Of a stretch of DNA of 64,000 nucleotides, positions 62,827-64,000 are shown piece by piece. The stretch lies in assembly GCA_009792885.1 (NCBI GenBank), contig WMCF01000014.1, forward strand, positions 16,796,447 through 16,860,446, written 5' to 3'. The notes under the pieces are model-generated. The model did not search any database, was not told the DNA's origin, and saw only the letters and a list, made by a program, of their open reading frames with translations. Within the stretch, counting starts at the first letter, position 1, and the number at the start of each line of letters is the position of its first letter. Source of the DNA: Eremophila alpestris peregrina. Its lineage: Eukaryota > Chordata > Aves > Passeriformes > Alaudidae. A program made the translations under genes and the position numbers.

Positions 62827-64000
62827 TGTCATAGGTTTGCCCTGGCATGGTGCCAGTGCACCTATGAATATGTATTTGTTAACAACTGCTGTGGGATGTG
62901 ATCGAGAACAGAGCAGAGCAGGCCTAAACTTTAAAGACAAAAACCAAATTTATTAAACTACAACTACAAATTGACAGAAATTAAAACCTTCCAGAACATT
63001 TTCTTCTCTTCCCCGGTTTCCAAACCTTCCACACTCAAAACTTATACACTTCACATTCTCTTCTATTTTACCTGCTTTACAAAACTAATCTTCAATTCAG
63101 CAAGGGAGAGAGAAGTCTCTTTTGCACCACAGACTTCCCCATGGGAATACACAGGGGTCCACCCTCCCGTGTCTCCCTGTCACCCATGACACCACCCCAA
63201 AAGGACGTCCGTCAGGGTAACACTCTTCTCTTCTCTGCCCATATCTGGTGCTCTCACCACCATTATGGACGAAAACTGCACATAGGGCTCATCAAGGATG
63301 CTCAACTCAATACCAAAAACCCAACACTTCAGTCTTCCCCATTTTCCCCTGGGGCCGAGGGTTCCAAGAACAGAGATCTTCACCCATGAAGAAAAAAACA
63401 CAGGGCTCCACCACACCCTTTTTCTTCACCCATGAAGATAGCTCCAAAAGCTCCAACACACCCTCTTCTTCACCCATGAAGAAAAAACAGACATCTTCAC
63501 CCATGAAGAGAGAGAGAGCTCCATCATGCCGCTTCTTCCAATGGCAATCACTGCCACAATTTCTTGGCTTAAGCTTGCAGCATCCGCCCAAATCCAGTCC
63601 CAGAGAATTTAAGTCTGTCTGTGGCTACATTATGCAAGAAAATGTCCAGCCTCAAAGCCACTCCTCTTCTTCTCTGCCACCCTCTGGGATTCTTTTCATC
63701 TTCCTTTAACATCTCAGTCCCAGGTTCTACTTGCTTTCTCTCTTAAACCACCATCCAAAAGAAATCAGTCCAAAAAAGGTTCCTTTCTGCTCAAGAAAGA
63801 GTTAAAAGTTCTCATGTCCTTATCTCTACAGCTGGCACTCTCTCTCTCTGTCTGCCTGGCTTTTCCCCTCTCCGCTGCCAGGCCGGAACGGCACCTCCTC
63901 CACGCAGGAGCACTCTCTCCGTCTGCTGCCAGGCTTTTCCCCTCTCTCGCTGCTGCTAGCTGCTTCCGAAGTCTTCCTTCGGGGGGGGGGGGGGGGGGGG
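62827..64000 (-). mobile_element. Second copy of the long LTR, cut by the window end (copy 2)
   Basis: Aligns by eye with copy 1 (59468-60791) from TGTCATAGG onward, in the same orientation, with scattered substitutions. AATAAA on - lies at 62948-62953. It carries four copies of CTTCACCCATGAAG where copy 1 has one. The window ends in a G run (63981-64000) at the position of the G run in copy 1, so the 5' third of the LTR lies beyond the window. Confidence 0.85.

Noticed and set aside
59468..64000. A single provirus with two LTRs and a 2-kb body
   Set aside because: Copy 1 has its own flanking duplication, no primer-binding site follows copy 2, and the sequence between shows no gag, pol or env likeness.

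Overview
The window looks like vertebrate nuclear DNA from a bird, probably a passerine. The evidence is two insulin-like growth factor binding protein (IGFBP) genes with intact vertebrate exon structure, several CR1 LINE fragments of the kind that dominate avian genomes, several retroviral solo LTRs, and a low-gene, AT-rich background broken by sharp CpG-rich first exons. There are no bacterial-type operons. Nearly all other open reading frames are short chance frames or lie inside repeats.

Layout: positions 1-13 kb are upstream flank with no gene I can support, holding one LTR of about 1 kb at 6.9-8.0 kb. IGFBP1 lies on the + strand: TATA box at 13465, ATG at 13555, four coding exons, stop at 19021, likely poly(A) signal at 19782. 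From about 19.8 to 29.45 kb is the convergent intergenic interval, with a pentanucleotide satellite containing an 86-base assembly gap and a CR1 fragment. IGFBP3 lies on the - strand: TATA at about 44.9 kb, ATG at 44326, four coding exons, stop at 30002, likely poly(A) signal at 29472. Its introns carry two CR1 fragments in sense orientation and a CpG-rich island in intron 1 with a strong CTCF-like motif. From 45 to 64 kb is upstream flank with no supported gene, containing five LTR copies or fragments, a CR1 3' end and tandem repeats. Two of the LTRs have clear target-site duplications.

The two genes are paralogues placed tail to tail, as in mammals. Both encode secreted IGF-binding proteins with a Cys-rich N-terminal domain, a variable linker and a C-terminal thyroglobulin type-1 domain. 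Their splice phases are the same (1, 0, 0). All eight coding exons could be joined in frame, giving predicted proteins of 275 aa (IGFBP1) and 285 aa (IGFBP3).

I did not find a convincing undescribed biological system. The most useful leads are a KGD in place of the RGD of human IGFBP1, the CTCF-like CpG island inside IGFBP3 intron 1, matched 42-bp sense-strand C tracts upstream of both promoters, a start-stop uORF in the IGFBP3 leader, and LTRs with clear duplications or internal repeat growth.
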